Below are positions 1-10,032 of a stretch of DNA of 36,388 nucleotides, piece by piece. The stretch's first letter is position 1. Each line of letters begins with the position of its first letter. The notes under the pieces were generated by a model, which did not search any database, was not told the origin of the DNA, and saw nothing but the letters and a program-made list of their open reading frames with translations. The translations under genes were made by a program, and so were the position numbers. Source of the stretch: Isohypsibius dastychi (lineage: Eukaryota; Tardigrada; Eutardigrada; Parachela; Isohypsibiidae); assembly GCA_034696485.1 (NCBI GenBank), contig JAQIWT010000098.1, forward strand, positions 1-36,388, written 5' to 3'.

Positions 1-1430
1 AGCAACCTGACGAGCTTGCTCCAACCATTCACGAATTTGCTCCATGTAAACGACAGGATTGCTGACTTCTTCCAAACTTCCGAACCGAAACTCATTCGTT
101 CGAATCGATAAAAACCACCAGGATGACCTGGAACGAGAAATGCAGTTTTATCCTTATCACCTTCTTCGAGCTCGATATTGAAGTAGCCATTGAATAAATC
201 AAGCACGGTGAAGCATTTCTTCCCTTGAAAAGAATCCAACAGAACCTGGGCGTTTCCCGTGTGATAGCTATCCTTTTTCGTCACTTTATTTAAATCTCGG
301 TAGTCCACAGCAATTCGATGGCCGCCATCTTTCTTGGGTACAACCACACAGTCACTTGCCCATTAACTGTTGCAAGGTGATATAACACCCATGGCTAACA
401 TTTCAGAGACTTGGTCATTTATTTCTTTCGCTTCGGCTGGACTAAATCTTCTCAGTTGCTGCCGTATCGGTCGTGCTGTGCCGGTATCGATCCGATGTTT
501 GTCAATTCGACAACAACCTAGCTTATCGGTAAGCGTTGGAAATGCACCACGATGTTCTTGACAAACTGCGATCAGCTGCATTTTTTGGTCTTCTGTGAGA
601 TTTGAGTTGATATCCATATCAGCTATATAGTCCAGACCGTTATTTTCAACTGGTGGCCAAAGCCGATCATGTGAACTGGATGCGGGAAACCGAATTTCTT
701 CTTCCTCGTCTGCTTCGTCTTCACTCTGCATCTTTCCATTTAACTCAATGGAGTCAAATAGGATAACTCTCTCGCTCTTCTCTCCTGGCGACTCTTTGCC
801 AGATTCAGTCTTTGGGTCACTGAACACCTCTGCCTTGTCACACGGCATTATATCACTCGGCCTTTTACACGGCTCATCACAACTGACCACTGCCTCTGCC
901 CAAAATAGATCTTCCCTCTCTATCCTCTCTGACATAGCACCATGATTCGCATCACTCTCTTGTTCAGTTCCCTCGACTTCAACCAGACTGAAATTATCAT
1001 TTTTCAAAACGAGCTTCGGTGCCGCAGACAATTGCGTAAAAATTGTTTCGACGTCGTTCTGATTAATCAAAAGTAGATTCTCAAAATCAATCATCAAACC
1101 AGACTGTTTCAAGCAATCCATGCCCAGCAACAAATCGTACGGGAAATTATGCACAACGGCGCATTTTCCCTTCATTCGTTTACCACAAATTTCAATATCA
1201 ATCACAGCACCTTTCATTGGTCTGAAACAGTCACCTGACAAGGTACTGACAGAAGGCCCATCATATTGTTGAACATCACAATTAATTTTGTCCACAAAAG
1301 ATTTCGAAATCACACTTATCCCGCTTTCAGAAACAATGACCGCAATGGCGGGTTTTTGATTGACAAACATTTCACAAGTTACACAACCAACAGGTTCATG
1401 AATTTTGGGCTTTGTCTTTTCCGCACAGTC
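1..1430 (-). pseudogene. pol: gypsy-1 pol: aspartic protease-like domain and start of reverse transcriptase
   Basis: The open frame 1370-363 (extending upstream to about 1430) contains a retropepsin-like fold: a beta-hairpin region ending ISVISKSF and the C-terminal flap motif YDLLLGMDCL. A roughly 200-residue acidic linker follows, then the RT N-terminus (HRIDTGTARPIRQQLRRFSP). A TAA at 363-365 stands where gypsy RTs read on to a WAS-P motif. Beyond it the same frame continues VVVPKKDGGHRIAVDYRDLN and FTVLDLFNGYFNI, carrying the first catalytic Asp of RT motif A. Near position 80 the frame shifts again. The protease site normally reading D-T/S-G-A appears as V-S-E-S, so the catalytic Asp is missing. 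RNase H and integrase are outside the window. Confidence 0.85.
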
Positions 1431-1453
1431 CGCCCATAATAAACTGGCGGTGT

Positions 1454-3044
1454 CTAGTTTAAACTTGGCTGACCATTGGACTGGCCCGTATGGTCATTTT
1501 GCCCAACGTGATAGCCATTTTGCGTCAACATCAACGGAGGTTGCACAAAATACTGTGGAGCTCGAATTGCCTGGTTGCCAACGGGTGGAGGCAGTTGCAC
1601 ATTCGGAGCTGGAAACCTTGGTTGATTATAGTTAAAATTCATTCCTGGTCCGGGCTGGGCTGAATTGTACGGACACATTCTCTTAATATGCCCTACATTC
1701 CTACATCGAAAGCAGATCTGCTGACCGTCAGCCGTTACGCTCTGATCAAACCGCGGCCTTCTCTGGCCATTGAAACTTGGGCGCATTCCTTGTGAAATGT
1801 GTTCTTTCTGCTGAGTGACCATCATAGTCAACTTCGAGATTTGATCTTGGAGCTTTTCTATCTCGCTGGACGATTCATGGCCCTGTGTCGGCTGAGCGTG
1901 CCTTGCAATCTCAGCGGGTGGCAGGCCAGCAAAAGAATGTGTTTGCGCCTGAGATGAACTAACTGCAGCAGGCAGACCAGTCAACTGACCGATCATTCCC
2001 AGTAATTGCGAAAGATTCTGTGGCCCGGTTTGACTCGTGCCCATCAATGGATTGCCACTCGTATTACCATTCCCCTGCAAGTGAGAAAGAAACGGAGCGT
2101 TCTGAACAGGTGGTCCAGTAAATGCGAACATTTGAACATTTGACATTGACATTGACAATTGCGAAAGATTCTGTGGCCCGGTTTGACTCGTGCCCATCAA
2201 TGAATTGGCATTCGTATTACCATTCCCCTAGAAGTGAGAAAGAAACGGAGCGTTCTGAACAGGTGGTCCAGTAAATGCGAACATTTGAACATTCGAACAT
2301 TTGACGGACCGGCCGCTTTTTGGCCGTACTGTAATTCTCGAATTACGTCTTGTAATCGTTCAGTGAAAGAAATGACAGTTTTCGGTTTATCACGGACAAA
2401 ATATGCTTTCATATTTGACGGCAGACCATCAAATAATCGGCAGGATTTTTCTAGGTCGGTGGCCAACGGGTTCACCGCCTCAAGGTAACTCAACGTTTGA
2501 AAAACATAGCTGAGAGGATTTTCTGACGCAAACGCATGACCTTTCCCAGTCAAATCAAAATCAACTTCAGTTTTCCCGAAGGTCTTCAAAAATTCACGTT
2601 TTAGGTCATTCCAAGCTGTCAAAGTTTTATTCGACTCGTGCCATCTCAGAGCATTTTTTTGAAGCGCAAGGCAAAATGTTTGACCTTTGCTTCGTCGTCC
2701 ATACCGTAAAAATCACCAAATCGCTCATATCTCAGAATATAGTCACTAGCATCTTCATGCGGCTGTCCGCTAAAAGTGGGAATATCGCGAGGGTTCACTC
2801 GTTTCTGCTTATTTTCCTGAATTTCAGTAAGCAGATTCTTAACGCCGTCGGCATCCAAAATATTATGAGCCATTACTTCGGGAATTTCTGGGCCAATTTC
2901 ATCAAAAACAACCACAGGGTAAACAACCTGATCACTCGCAATTTGCGCCTCCTCAGGTTCACTCGAAGTATTCGAAATATTCTCACTCTGAGACTTAACC
3001 AAACTCTCTGCTACTTCGAAAATACTCTGGTCTTTTAAATTCAA
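1454..3044 (-). pseudogene. gag: gypsy-1 gag polyprotein (capsid plus CCHC zinc knuckle), frame-broken
   Basis: Gag forms the retrotransposon capsid and packages its RNA. Three frames together cover it: 3044-2646, 2622-2197 and 2200-1454. The first ends in a capsid-type segment (ILRYERFGDFYGMDDEAKVK). The second continues with TAWNDLKREFLKTFGK, typical of the gypsy capsid. The third ends with a nucleocapsid zinc knuckle, CFRCRNVGHIKRMC (C-x2-C-x4-H-x4-C). The first break coincides with a run of seven A near 2650, consistent with a one-base slip. The second lies near 2290 at an expanded AACATTTG/AACATTCG microrepeat. A TAG (plus-strand CTA at 2228-2230) interrupts one copy of an internal duplication. 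A short ATG start at 3044 follows the LTR and leader. The order and spacing fit a gag gene that has decayed after insertion. Confidence 0.85.
2006..2296. repeat. In-frame tandem duplication inside gypsy-1 gag (153-bp period)
   Basis: A segment starting TTGCGAAAGATTCTGTGGCC at 2006 recurs at 2159 with few differences. The period of 153 bp is 51 codons, so the duplication keeps the gag frame and repeats the motif AFTGPPVQNAPFLSH in the linker between capsid and zinc knuckle. The copy nearer the gag start has since gained a stop codon. Confidence 0.85.
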
Positions 3045-3284
3045 TCTGCTCCTCGTAGCTCTTGGTACAAAATTTGAAGCCAGCTCGTCAAAAACGCATG
3101 AATCAGAATCTTACCTGGGGTCTCTTCCAATCCTCCAGTTCCAATTCTCGTTACTCCAACAAACTGCTCCTCAAGTATCCTCCCAAAAGTCCACGATCCC
3201 GAGATCCAACAACATTCCAGTCAATCAAGCAAGAAATTAATCCAAATAATTCAGAGCCAAATTTCGCCAATGGGCAAAAAATGG

Positions 3285-3302
3285 CTCTCGGTACGGCCTC
3301 CA
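3285..3302 (-). other. Candidate tRNA primer-binding site of gypsy-1
   Basis: On the minus strand, TT then TGGAGGCCGTACCGAGAG follows the LTR. Starting with TGG (complement of a tRNA 3' CCA) two bases inside the LTR is the normal position for a minus-strand primer site. The complementary tRNA would have acceptor 3' strand TACGGCC. The tRNA identity was not assigned. Confidence 0.6.
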
Positions 3303-3304
3303 AA

Positions 3305-3569
3305 TGTCGCGAGGACCTTTGGGAGTCACATACTCGAGCAAATGATAAAACAAACGAGATAAAAACAAACAAAGAAAGTCACGCGCAGACTTTTATTCCA
3401 GCATTTCTGGCTAGCGAGATCAGCTCAAATCGGAATTAAGATCAGGGGCACAAGAACACGCGAGAATGAATCAAGATCAGAAAGGGAAAGAGAAGAGCAA
3501 CAGGTCAAAGAGGAGTGCCCAGCAGGAGGCTGAGGCTAAATATAGACTGACCAATAACTACCCTCGACA
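3305..3569 (-). repeat. Probable 5' LTR of gypsy-1
   Basis: The 265-bp segment begins (plus strand) TGTCGCGAGG and ends CCCTCGACA, so its ends form a short imperfect inverted repeat with the TG...CA termini expected of an LTR. On the minus strand it holds an AATAAA polyadenylation signal (plus-strand TTTATT at 3392-3397), and its inner edge lies 2 nt from a TGG-initiated primer-binding site. The partner LTR is outside the window, so the outer boundary at 3569 is an inference from the inverted termini. Confidence 0.65.
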
Positions 3570-3885
3570 AACTTAAGCGTTATTTTGTACGACTGACAAA
3601 CCAATGGGGTATAAATGTCAGACTCTTCCGGCTGTTCTGCAGATTTTAATTGCTGTTCTACCGTTACTGATGGTTTTAATCCTACGCTTCTCTCATTACA
3701 ATTTAAATAAGAGTGGTATTTTAAAACATGAAGAATATTTCGCTTCTGCTGACTTTTTATTCAAATACTATCCGAGTGAATTAAAAATAATCATTTCATG
3801 GTGTATATTCACGTTCGATACCTAGTTATTTTCGATAATCAATCGTCTATATTCTGAGTTGATGGAATCTGAAACTATCTTTCCA
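3570..3885. other. Spacer beyond the gypsy-1 LTR, no gene seen
   Basis: AT-rich sequence outside the LTR. A 73-codon open frame at 3604-3825 has a hydrophobic start but no recognisable family, and nothing else supports it. Confidence 0.4.
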
Positions 3886-4425
3886 GAGCGCTTCCGTTTA
3901 ACTCATAAATTAGCTACGTCAACAATCATCAAACGCTACTATTATAAATACCAGGATATTGGGCGAACTGGAACTTCATCAGCCAATTTGAGACAACGAA
4001 TAACCTTCGGGCTGATTGCATCTGGAGATGAGTAATAACCGGATGTGGAATGTGGAATCTGTGAGACATGCGATTGAGTTGAATCTTTTGCAAATTGACG
4101 AGTGAGCCGAAATCGAGTTTATTAATTTCGCTAGAGTGAGCAAATCTGAAGGTTGGAAGAAAAAATACGAATAATAATCTTTCGCTCGAATCTTTTCGTC
4201 ACACACTCATTATCCGAGTTGGTTTGCGAATCTGATCATGACTCGTATATTGGTTGTTCGCCCAAATAAAACAACGACTTTTTTTCAAGAGCGCCTTCGT
4301 TAAAACTGACAAACCAGCTGCGTTAGCAATCGTCAAAGATCACCACCACGAAAAAGCTACCAGAGCTGGAACTCCAGCAACCGATTCGATACAAAGCCGG
4401 TGATTCAGTTGGAGAATGATCTACT
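3886..4425. repeat. Diverged direct duplication (units near 3886-4025 and 4289-4425)
   Basis: Both units begin AGAGCGC(C)TTCGTT and share the order of similar blocks, for example CAATCRTCAAA and ACTGGAACTTCATCAGCC versus GCTGGAACTCCAGCAACC, about 400 bp apart. Similarity is moderate, so the duplication is old. Neither unit has a clean reading frame. The second precedes the coding-like segment at 4416. Confidence 0.5.
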
Positions 4426-4730
4426 CATACCTCAATGTTCTGTCTGAACAGAGTTACAACATCATCGCTGGCGGTAAGAAATTCCGAACCGACTTCCGGT
4501 GGGGACAATTATGGATTGAATTTCGACATGTTTCTTCTTTACAGGCTTCAATTCCGCCATATAAATGTGCGCTGTATTATGTCAACCGGGATACCCTGTT
4601 ATGCTACCATGAAGCGTCGGAAGAATTCCTGCACATGATCATTCCGCTCGAGGTTGAGAATATGAAAACAGAGTTACCGGAAATTTACTGCGTGATATGT
4701 GAGAATACAATTGGCTCATCGACAGAGTAA
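4416..4730 (+). pseudogene. Unrecognised coding-like fragment with candidate intron
   Basis: An ATG-started frame of 104 codons is open throughout. Inside it, GTAAGAA at 4474 and TTTCTTCTTTACAG ending at 4544 look like splice sites of a 71-nt intron, but removing it shifts to a frame that stops quickly, so the intron is doubtful. The C-terminal part (4545-4730) has a natural-looking composition with several Cys and Tyr, including YCVICENT. No family is recognised. It sits upstream of another unknown coding segment in the same direction and may be part of the same decayed gene. Confidence 0.3.
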
Positions 4731-5080
4731 ATTTGTTGACGAATGATAAAGCTTAGCCGTCCGAATTTGTCAACTTCCGGTACCGATCTTTTGGATTACT
4801 AGCGTACGATTCTTGCAGCTATGCTTCAGCGATGGCGCTGAGTGTTATGCAGAACTACAAGAAAATTTAAGCTGTATTGTCATCCTCGCCACTGAAACCG
4901 TCGGAAGCAGGACAGTTTCTGACGAAATATGATTTTTGAAGATTGGATTCCTTTTAAAAATTCATCAACACGTAGTTCGATTCACTTGCAAAAACTTCTC
5001 CCCAATCTTGATTTTGCAGGTTATCGACTTCGCCGAGTTTAACCGAAGCCAACCAGTGGACATGAAGAAGATCACATCGC

Positions 5081-5892
5081 TGGCTCGTTTTTCAAAATCA
5101 TTTTCAGAAATAACAAAACATTTCGAACGAAAGAAAATAAAATTCCCGTAGAAGAACCCAGGCTTAGCCGTTACGAAGTTTTGGCCAGGACTGAAGGAGC
5201 GAATGAGTTCGATATAAACGGACATTTTCGAGCTGCCGGACTTGCCGGCCAGGCGCAGACTTTCAACGATCTTCGATCGTTCAACAGCGAGCTGCAAGCA
5301 AAAGTCGCCGATCAAGCCAGAATTATCGCTGTCCTTGGGAAGTTCAAGACGGATTATCAGAACCTGGGTTCAATTGCCCCACAGGACTTCAATGCCGCTC
5401 ATTTTTGTAATCTCAGCCGAGAGAGAAGTTAAGCCATACGGCCATTGAAATCCTGTTACGTGTCTTGCGCGAGCGTCAGGAATTATCCTGTATGGAACCA
5501 ATGCTGGAAGCTCTGATGGTGGAAACGAAGAAGTTTCCATATCACATCAAGAAATACGGCCAGTGGATCCAGCGAGCCACTCCCCTCAGTGCCGGTCTTC
5601 GATATGATAACGACTCGGCATCGGATGATGCCCGGAATGACTTGATGCAGGAATATGAGAAACTTTGAGCCGTGCGACTGGCTCATGATATCGAAATCCA
5701 TATGGATCGGCAGAAGCTGAACTTTCTGGCAAGCGAGCGCATATATGACGAGTTTCGTGACGAGCATATAAAGATCCTGACAGTCAACTGGAATTATTTT
5801 CACCAAAGGTGATGCAGTTTGTTGAGTACAAGAACGAGCACGGTGAAGAAAAGGACAAGTTTCGCTCACTGAATCCGAAGAATATGGAGTAG
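5081..5892 (+). pseudogene. Unrecognised decayed gene, charged and probably helical
   Basis: Two adjoining frames look coding. The first, open up to the stop at 5430-5432, contains YEVLARTEGANEFDINGHF and a Gln/Ala-rich helical part (LQAKVADQARIIAVLGKF). The second, about 5427-5809, contains EILLRVLRERQELSCMEPML and many charged residues, and is cut by one TGA near 5667. A third short frame (about 5808-5892) ends LNPKNME. The frame changes near 5425 and 5805. A good splice acceptor (TTGATTTTGCAG) lies just upstream, near 5020. The helical, charged composition would suit a structural or coiled-coil protein, but no family is recognised and function is unknown. Confidence 0.4.
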
Positions 5893-6235
5893 TTGGTGTT
5901 TAACTCACGTAGTCTTGTGTTCTTTCTTTATTGCTGGTCATTCAATATTTTCTCATTCAAGAATCTCAAAGTCGATTTCTTTTGTTCATGGATCTCCCGT
6001 TTAATTCAATGTGTTTCGAGTTATCCTTTGTTACTGATGAATCTGTGTTGTCTTATCATCATTTAGTTCATGTATCACTGCAGTGGAACAACGAATTTAG
6101 GTTTGCTGGTGATTTACAATGATCGGATCTAAACAAGAGTTGCTGGTGCTCATATAGAACACAACTACACCTAGATCAATGCACAAATAGAAACTTCGGT
6201 CGGGCTGCCACTAATTGTTGATTTAAATTCCAGGT

Positions 6236-6932
6236 ATGAATCTTGCCCATCGTGCAGATCCCCATTCACTTCGCTTTTGCCCTTATTCACTACGAAAGCC
6301 ACCACCACCAGTAGTGTTTGATCGGGCACAACGCGGCATAACCCCATTTGAACTTCCTCATACCAGAATCAAAACCGTGAGTTCATATCATTTTGTTCTT
6401 AGATCCCATACATACGAGTATCCAATACTCTCCACGTTTCGACACTGAAACATGGAAAGGACCTGAACGGGTCATTATTTCGTCTCGGCTAGAAGGAGTC
6501 TTTAATGAGCCTACTAGAGCCCGAGTTTTATCGCTTCTTAAAAGATGTACTGCGCCGTTCAATCCTCCTGTCCAGTCCAGTCGATCAACGAAGCCTGAGC
6601 ATCTGAAATGCAGTATCACCCAAGATTTCATACCGTTCAGAAAATTAGCTGTCCTGTGTCCGTGTGGGGATTGTTTCTGCAAGTTTGAGATCACAAAATA
6701 CACAAGAAGAGACAATGATGATCTTGACAACAATCGAGATATCTGTCTCAACTGCAACCGCAGAGCTACATGGCTGATTGATGTTATCTCATCCAATCTG
6801 GTAAAATCTCAAGATGATTTTACCACAGACAAAGGAAGCAATATATTTTCAGGATTACCGTATGATCAAAACTGTTGTCAGAGATCCGCGAATTCGAGAA
6901 ACTGCCGGAACCCCCACGAGTTAGATTCATGA
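6236..6932 (+). pseudogene. Unrecognised gene fragment with a four-cysteine cluster
   Basis: Two overlapping frames. 6236-6448 follows a good acceptor (AAATTCCAG) and is proline-rich. 6393-6932 is longer and contains a Cys cluster, LCPCGDCFCKF, followed about 24 residues later by CLNCNRR, which could bind one zinc ion. The frames do not join cleanly; a GTGAG...TTCTTAG pair at 6377-6402 would be a 26-nt intron and gives the wrong phase. It lies immediately upstream of, and overlaps, the paralogue pair, so it may be part of the same decayed gene family or the 5' part of the next gene. Function unknown. Confidence 0.35.
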
Positions 6933-7711
6933 TGACAATCCCTACCCATCGTCGTGATGAGCATTTCCGAGAATCGATTTATGAGTTCTTGAACGTGTTG
7001 GCATCTCGTGCTATATCTCCAGAGAATCAACCTCCTTTACGAGATCGCGCAGTCGATCGTTGTAGTCATTATGGTCGAGGATCTCCTTGCTACTGCTGTC
7101 CGCCGTCAGCGATTCCCAGTGATGAAACAGTCCAAGCTGAAATGGTTTTAGACGCTGGATGCATTCCTCATCAAGAGGAAGTCATGATGTCTAGATTTTT
7201 TAATCCTGGAAAAATCACCGAATTCCGTCATATATTTTACATTGGATTGTGGTTTGAGAATGTTATTCTGAGTGTTCATGACCAGGAATTGATTTTCGCA
7301 TCTTATCCGCGTAGCACCACTGAGTTCCGGCGCAGCATGTACGAGAAAGCTCGTCAAGAGGGTTTTGATGAATTGAGTTACCCACGAACAGAAGATTTCC
7401 CAGCGATTGCGATAACAAGTGCCATCAGGTGTTCCTGCTTCACACATCCGGAAAGTAGATTGTCATTCACTCGGAGGTTCAAATCCTGGATTTTGCGAGA
7501 GCTTCCTGCATTAGCAGTGGAAACAGCGACGCCGAAAGATCAGCTTGGTGTTTTTAATGCCGTTCTCTGTTTCATTCATGACAGTACCGGTACGCCCACC
7601 CTTTACAGAGCTGAAATGATGAGTTTCATGAAGGACGTAATTTCTCAAGAAGATCAGAACATGTTTTGGCGTGAAGTAAGGAATAGTTCTTGCAATGATA
7701 AGTCAGCGTAA
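6930..7711 (+). CDS. Unknown protein, paralogue A of a two-gene family
   Basis: A 260-residue open frame is chosen from the ATG at 6930 (MMTIPTHRR); the frame is open back to about 6875 through non-ATG codons. No catalogue family is recognised. It aligns with the next gene along most of its length: LWFENV, then about ten residues later IFASYPRSTTEFRRSMYE, and near the end FTRRFKSWILRELPAL and NMFWREV, each matched in B at similar spacing. It carries scattered Cys residues (YCCPP, CSCF), no obvious membrane segment and no signal peptide. It is one of the few long undisturbed frames in the window, which suggests younger age or selection. The TTC-GTC-rich codon use resembles its neighbour. Confidence 0.55.
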
Positions 7712-7807
7712 TCCAAAAAGTCTCTGTAGTTTTACCACTCTTGTCATGCTAATACAACCATCCACCAATGGTATTCTGGCACACGACCGTAATACGAGTG
7801 CCCCTCC

Positions 7808-8623
7808 ATGAGAACCATAACTTATCCAGCATCGCCGGAATATCCTTATCCATGGGATGCTCCAACACCCTTTCAAACTAATATTTCATCATATTCTTCA
7901 CCGACCTCACCATCATAATCTTCGACATCCTGCGACTCTTCCGCCAGTGATTACTCTCGCATTGATGTTGATGAGCCGATTGAAATCATCCTCGAACGCT
8001 CTTTCGATCGTCGAGATGTAGTTGCTGCATACCATTCATTCCAAGTTAGCTTGTGGTTTAAGAACGTGGTTCCTCCTGAGTGTGAGCAGCAGGTCATTTT
8101 CGAAAACTTTCCCTGTAGCACGACGTCATTCCGTCGCAGTGTTTATCAGAATGGGACTTATGGAACAACTAACGAGGATCCACTTTACACAACCGAGAAT
8201 TTAATTCGACGGGAATGGACTACAGGTGATGCGTTTCTCAAACGCTTCAGTCCATGGCCTCTTCGAGAATTGTATTCGGCTTCTGTGTACACCAATAGCC
8301 TGTCTGTGTCTGATGATCAGCTCCTCTTTATCACGAATGTAAACCGTCACAGCGATGAGATTTACGGTCAAATAACCACAAGCGAACGCTTCAGCCTCAT
8401 AATTGATACCGTGATCCCCCACGTTCGTCATCAACTTTTCTGGCATGAAGTTGGTGTTGGAATTTTACCATGTATAGTGATATACAAAATTCATATGTCA
8501 CAGATGTTCTGTTTTTGCCGATCCACCCGAGACGTGGGCGCATGGGATCTGGGAATGAACCAGAACAGTATTCCCTCACGTTTATCGAGACGTCCTGTAC
8601 TTGATGTCATCACAATCGACTGA
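7808..8623 (+). pseudogene. Unknown protein, paralogue B, with one early stop
   Basis: From the ATG at 7808 the frame runs 272 codons and is interrupted only by a TAA at 7916-7918, in a Ser/Pro-rich N-terminal tract. Downstream, LWFKNV, IFENFPCSTTSFRRSVYQ, FLKRFSPWPLRELYS and QLFWHEV match paralogue A in the same order, so the two arose by tandem duplication. Conserved points are an aromatic pair near LWF-NV, a Ser-Thr-Thr-x-Phe-Arg-Arg core and a C-terminal F-W-x-E-V. The B C-terminus is longer than that of A by about 40 residues. The family is not recognised. With only one stop, B may have died recently, or the stop may be spliced out or be a sequencing error. Confidence 0.55.
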
Positions 8624-9151
8624 AACGTAAGAACTTTTAATTAAGCATGTAGTTTAGGATATAATCTACGTTATTTTAGTTTGCTCATTGTATTCTCCAT
8701 CGCTAGTTATCTGCATTTGTGTAATTCATAAACTGTTTTCGTGTTCCGTATTTCGTGAACCCAATGGTTTTGTCGACCGGTTAGATGACTTTGTTGGTGT
8801 TGCGATCCAGTTCACGGTGGATTTGGAATTACTCTCAACGTTCTCTTGGTTTTGCACCGATTAATGAAGTTTTTGCATAAGTTTCTTGATGGCAGTTGTG
8901 GTTTGTTGTAGTTTGTGTGTGTAGCTCTCGGTTTCTGAAAAGATTTAGATTTGTGTCTTTGCGAGCATTGTTACCAGCTATCCAGCTGAACCCAGAAAAA
9001 TTTTTGGTGTGAATGAAACCGGGAGTTTCTATAATTTGCTTTATTAGAAATCCACATCTGTTCGAAATTCGGTGGCATCACCAATTTCCGCCAATTTGTA
9101 TTCGGCATCTTTTCTCGAAAAAAAATGATTTATTTCCAGGTGAATTTTAAT
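8624..9151. other. Intergenic sequence, no gene seen
   Basis: AT-rich, T-run-bearing sequence between the paralogue pair (plus) and the ribonucleotide reductase gene (minus). No open frame of note and no repeat recognised. Confidence 0.4.
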
Positions 9152-9987
9152 CTACAAACAGAAACGGGTCAGGGGTTTGAACAACGGTTCTATGTTGAAC
9201 AAACCAAACAGGTAATCGCAAACAAATTCGATATACTGGCACATGTTGGCAGAATTAAGCCCGAGAACTCCACCGTCGAACGAAAATTCCCAAAACTGAT
9301 TCTCCACGCTTCGTGCATCTAACATGATTGACGTTATTCGCTCGTGAGAAAAATCTCCTTTTGTTCCATGATGAAGTTGGCATGCAAATAAAACATGAAG
9401 CGATTCATCCCGTGAAATCAAATCGTTCGGAAACGTAAAAGCTTGGAGAAGGCTGCGACTTTTCAACCAGAATAATACAGCAAACGATGCGCATAAGAAT
9501 ATCATTTCAACACAAGCTAATGCCACTAACCGCTCATGAAACGATAAATGCTTGTCGCGGATAAAATTCTCGCTCCATCTGGCTTTTTGCACCACACCTG
9601 GATTCACAATCACAGCTTGTAGGATCTTTTCTCTTTCTTGTGGGTCTCAAATGTAGGAGGTGATAGCCAAACAATAAACTTCTGAATGAATATTCTCCAT
9701 GTGGATTTGGAATGAACAAAACCATCGAGCCTCAGGTAGCTCGATTTCCTGCCTGAAATTTTCGCCAGATTCTCCATGACAAGGCCATTGGCGGCCGCGA
9801 AAAAACTTAGCACGTCAAGCACAAGAATCTTTTCTGCCGGCTTTATTGCCTCCCAGGATTGAAGATCCTTGAAAAATTCAATTTCCTCAGCGACCCAGAA
9901 AGAAGCTTGTGCTTTCTTGAAAAACTGCCATAGCGCAGCATTTTCGATCGGAAACGACACCAGTCTTTTCCAGCTTTTGTTCTCCAT
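9152..9987 (-). pseudogene. Ribonucleotide reductase small subunit (class I R2), broken
   Basis: R2 carries the di-iron centre and tyrosyl radical that lets ribonucleotide reductase make dNTPs. From the ATG at 9987 the family order is present: FFKKAQASFWVAEEIEFFKD, then [16 protein letters not shown], a block shifted by one base near 9741-9770 containing [12 protein letters not shown] (iron-ligand E and H plus the radical Tyr), and after a stop (plus-strand TCA near 9647) ACVEMIFL, FAVLFWLKSR, LISRDESLH (ligand E and H) and MCQYIEFVCDYL. The C-terminus is short, and the usual Phe-rich peptide that docks on the large subunit is degraded. The roughly 280-residue span matches compact viral or eukaryotic R2. 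No introns are seen. A host R2 pseudogene is possible, but the neighbouring RING gene and the other nucleotide genes favour a viral source. Confidence 0.85.
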
Positions 9988-10032
9988 GTTCTCTCACCGC
10001 TTCGTACAATGGTATAACATGAATTTATATAG

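Larger units (their letters stand above)
1..3569 (-). mobile_element. Ty3/gypsy-type LTR retrotransposon (gypsy-1), truncated by the window edge
   Basis: Read on the minus strand, the element runs from a 5' LTR (3569-3305) through a primer-binding site, a gag region ending in a CCHC zinc knuckle, and a pol region with an aspartic-protease-like domain followed by the first reverse transcriptase motifs. RT continues past position 1, so the rest of RT, RNase H, integrase and the 3' LTR lie outside the window. The gag-PR-RT order with RT directly after PR, and the YRDLNK and FTVLDLFNGYF motifs, fit Ty3/gypsy. Gag is broken by at least two frameshifts and one stop, and a TAA interrupts pol at 363-365, so this copy cannot make its own proteins. 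The target-site duplication cannot be checked because one end is missing. Confidence 0.9.

Noticed and set aside
3537-3544. TATA-like word on the minus strand of the gypsy-1 LTR
   Set aside because: It is only about 25 nt from the LTR start, too close for a normal U3 promoter.
5483-5869. 128-codon minus-strand frame
   Set aside because: Antisense to the coding-like plus segment at 5427-5809; low-information composition and no family signal.
6377-6402. GTGAG...TTCTTAG as a 26-nt intron
   Set aside because: Removal gives a frame that soon stops and does not join the longer downstream frame.
7474-7484. GGTTCAAATCC, a tRNA B-box-like word
   Set aside because: It lies inside the intact paralogue A frame, and no A box or cloverleaf was found around it.
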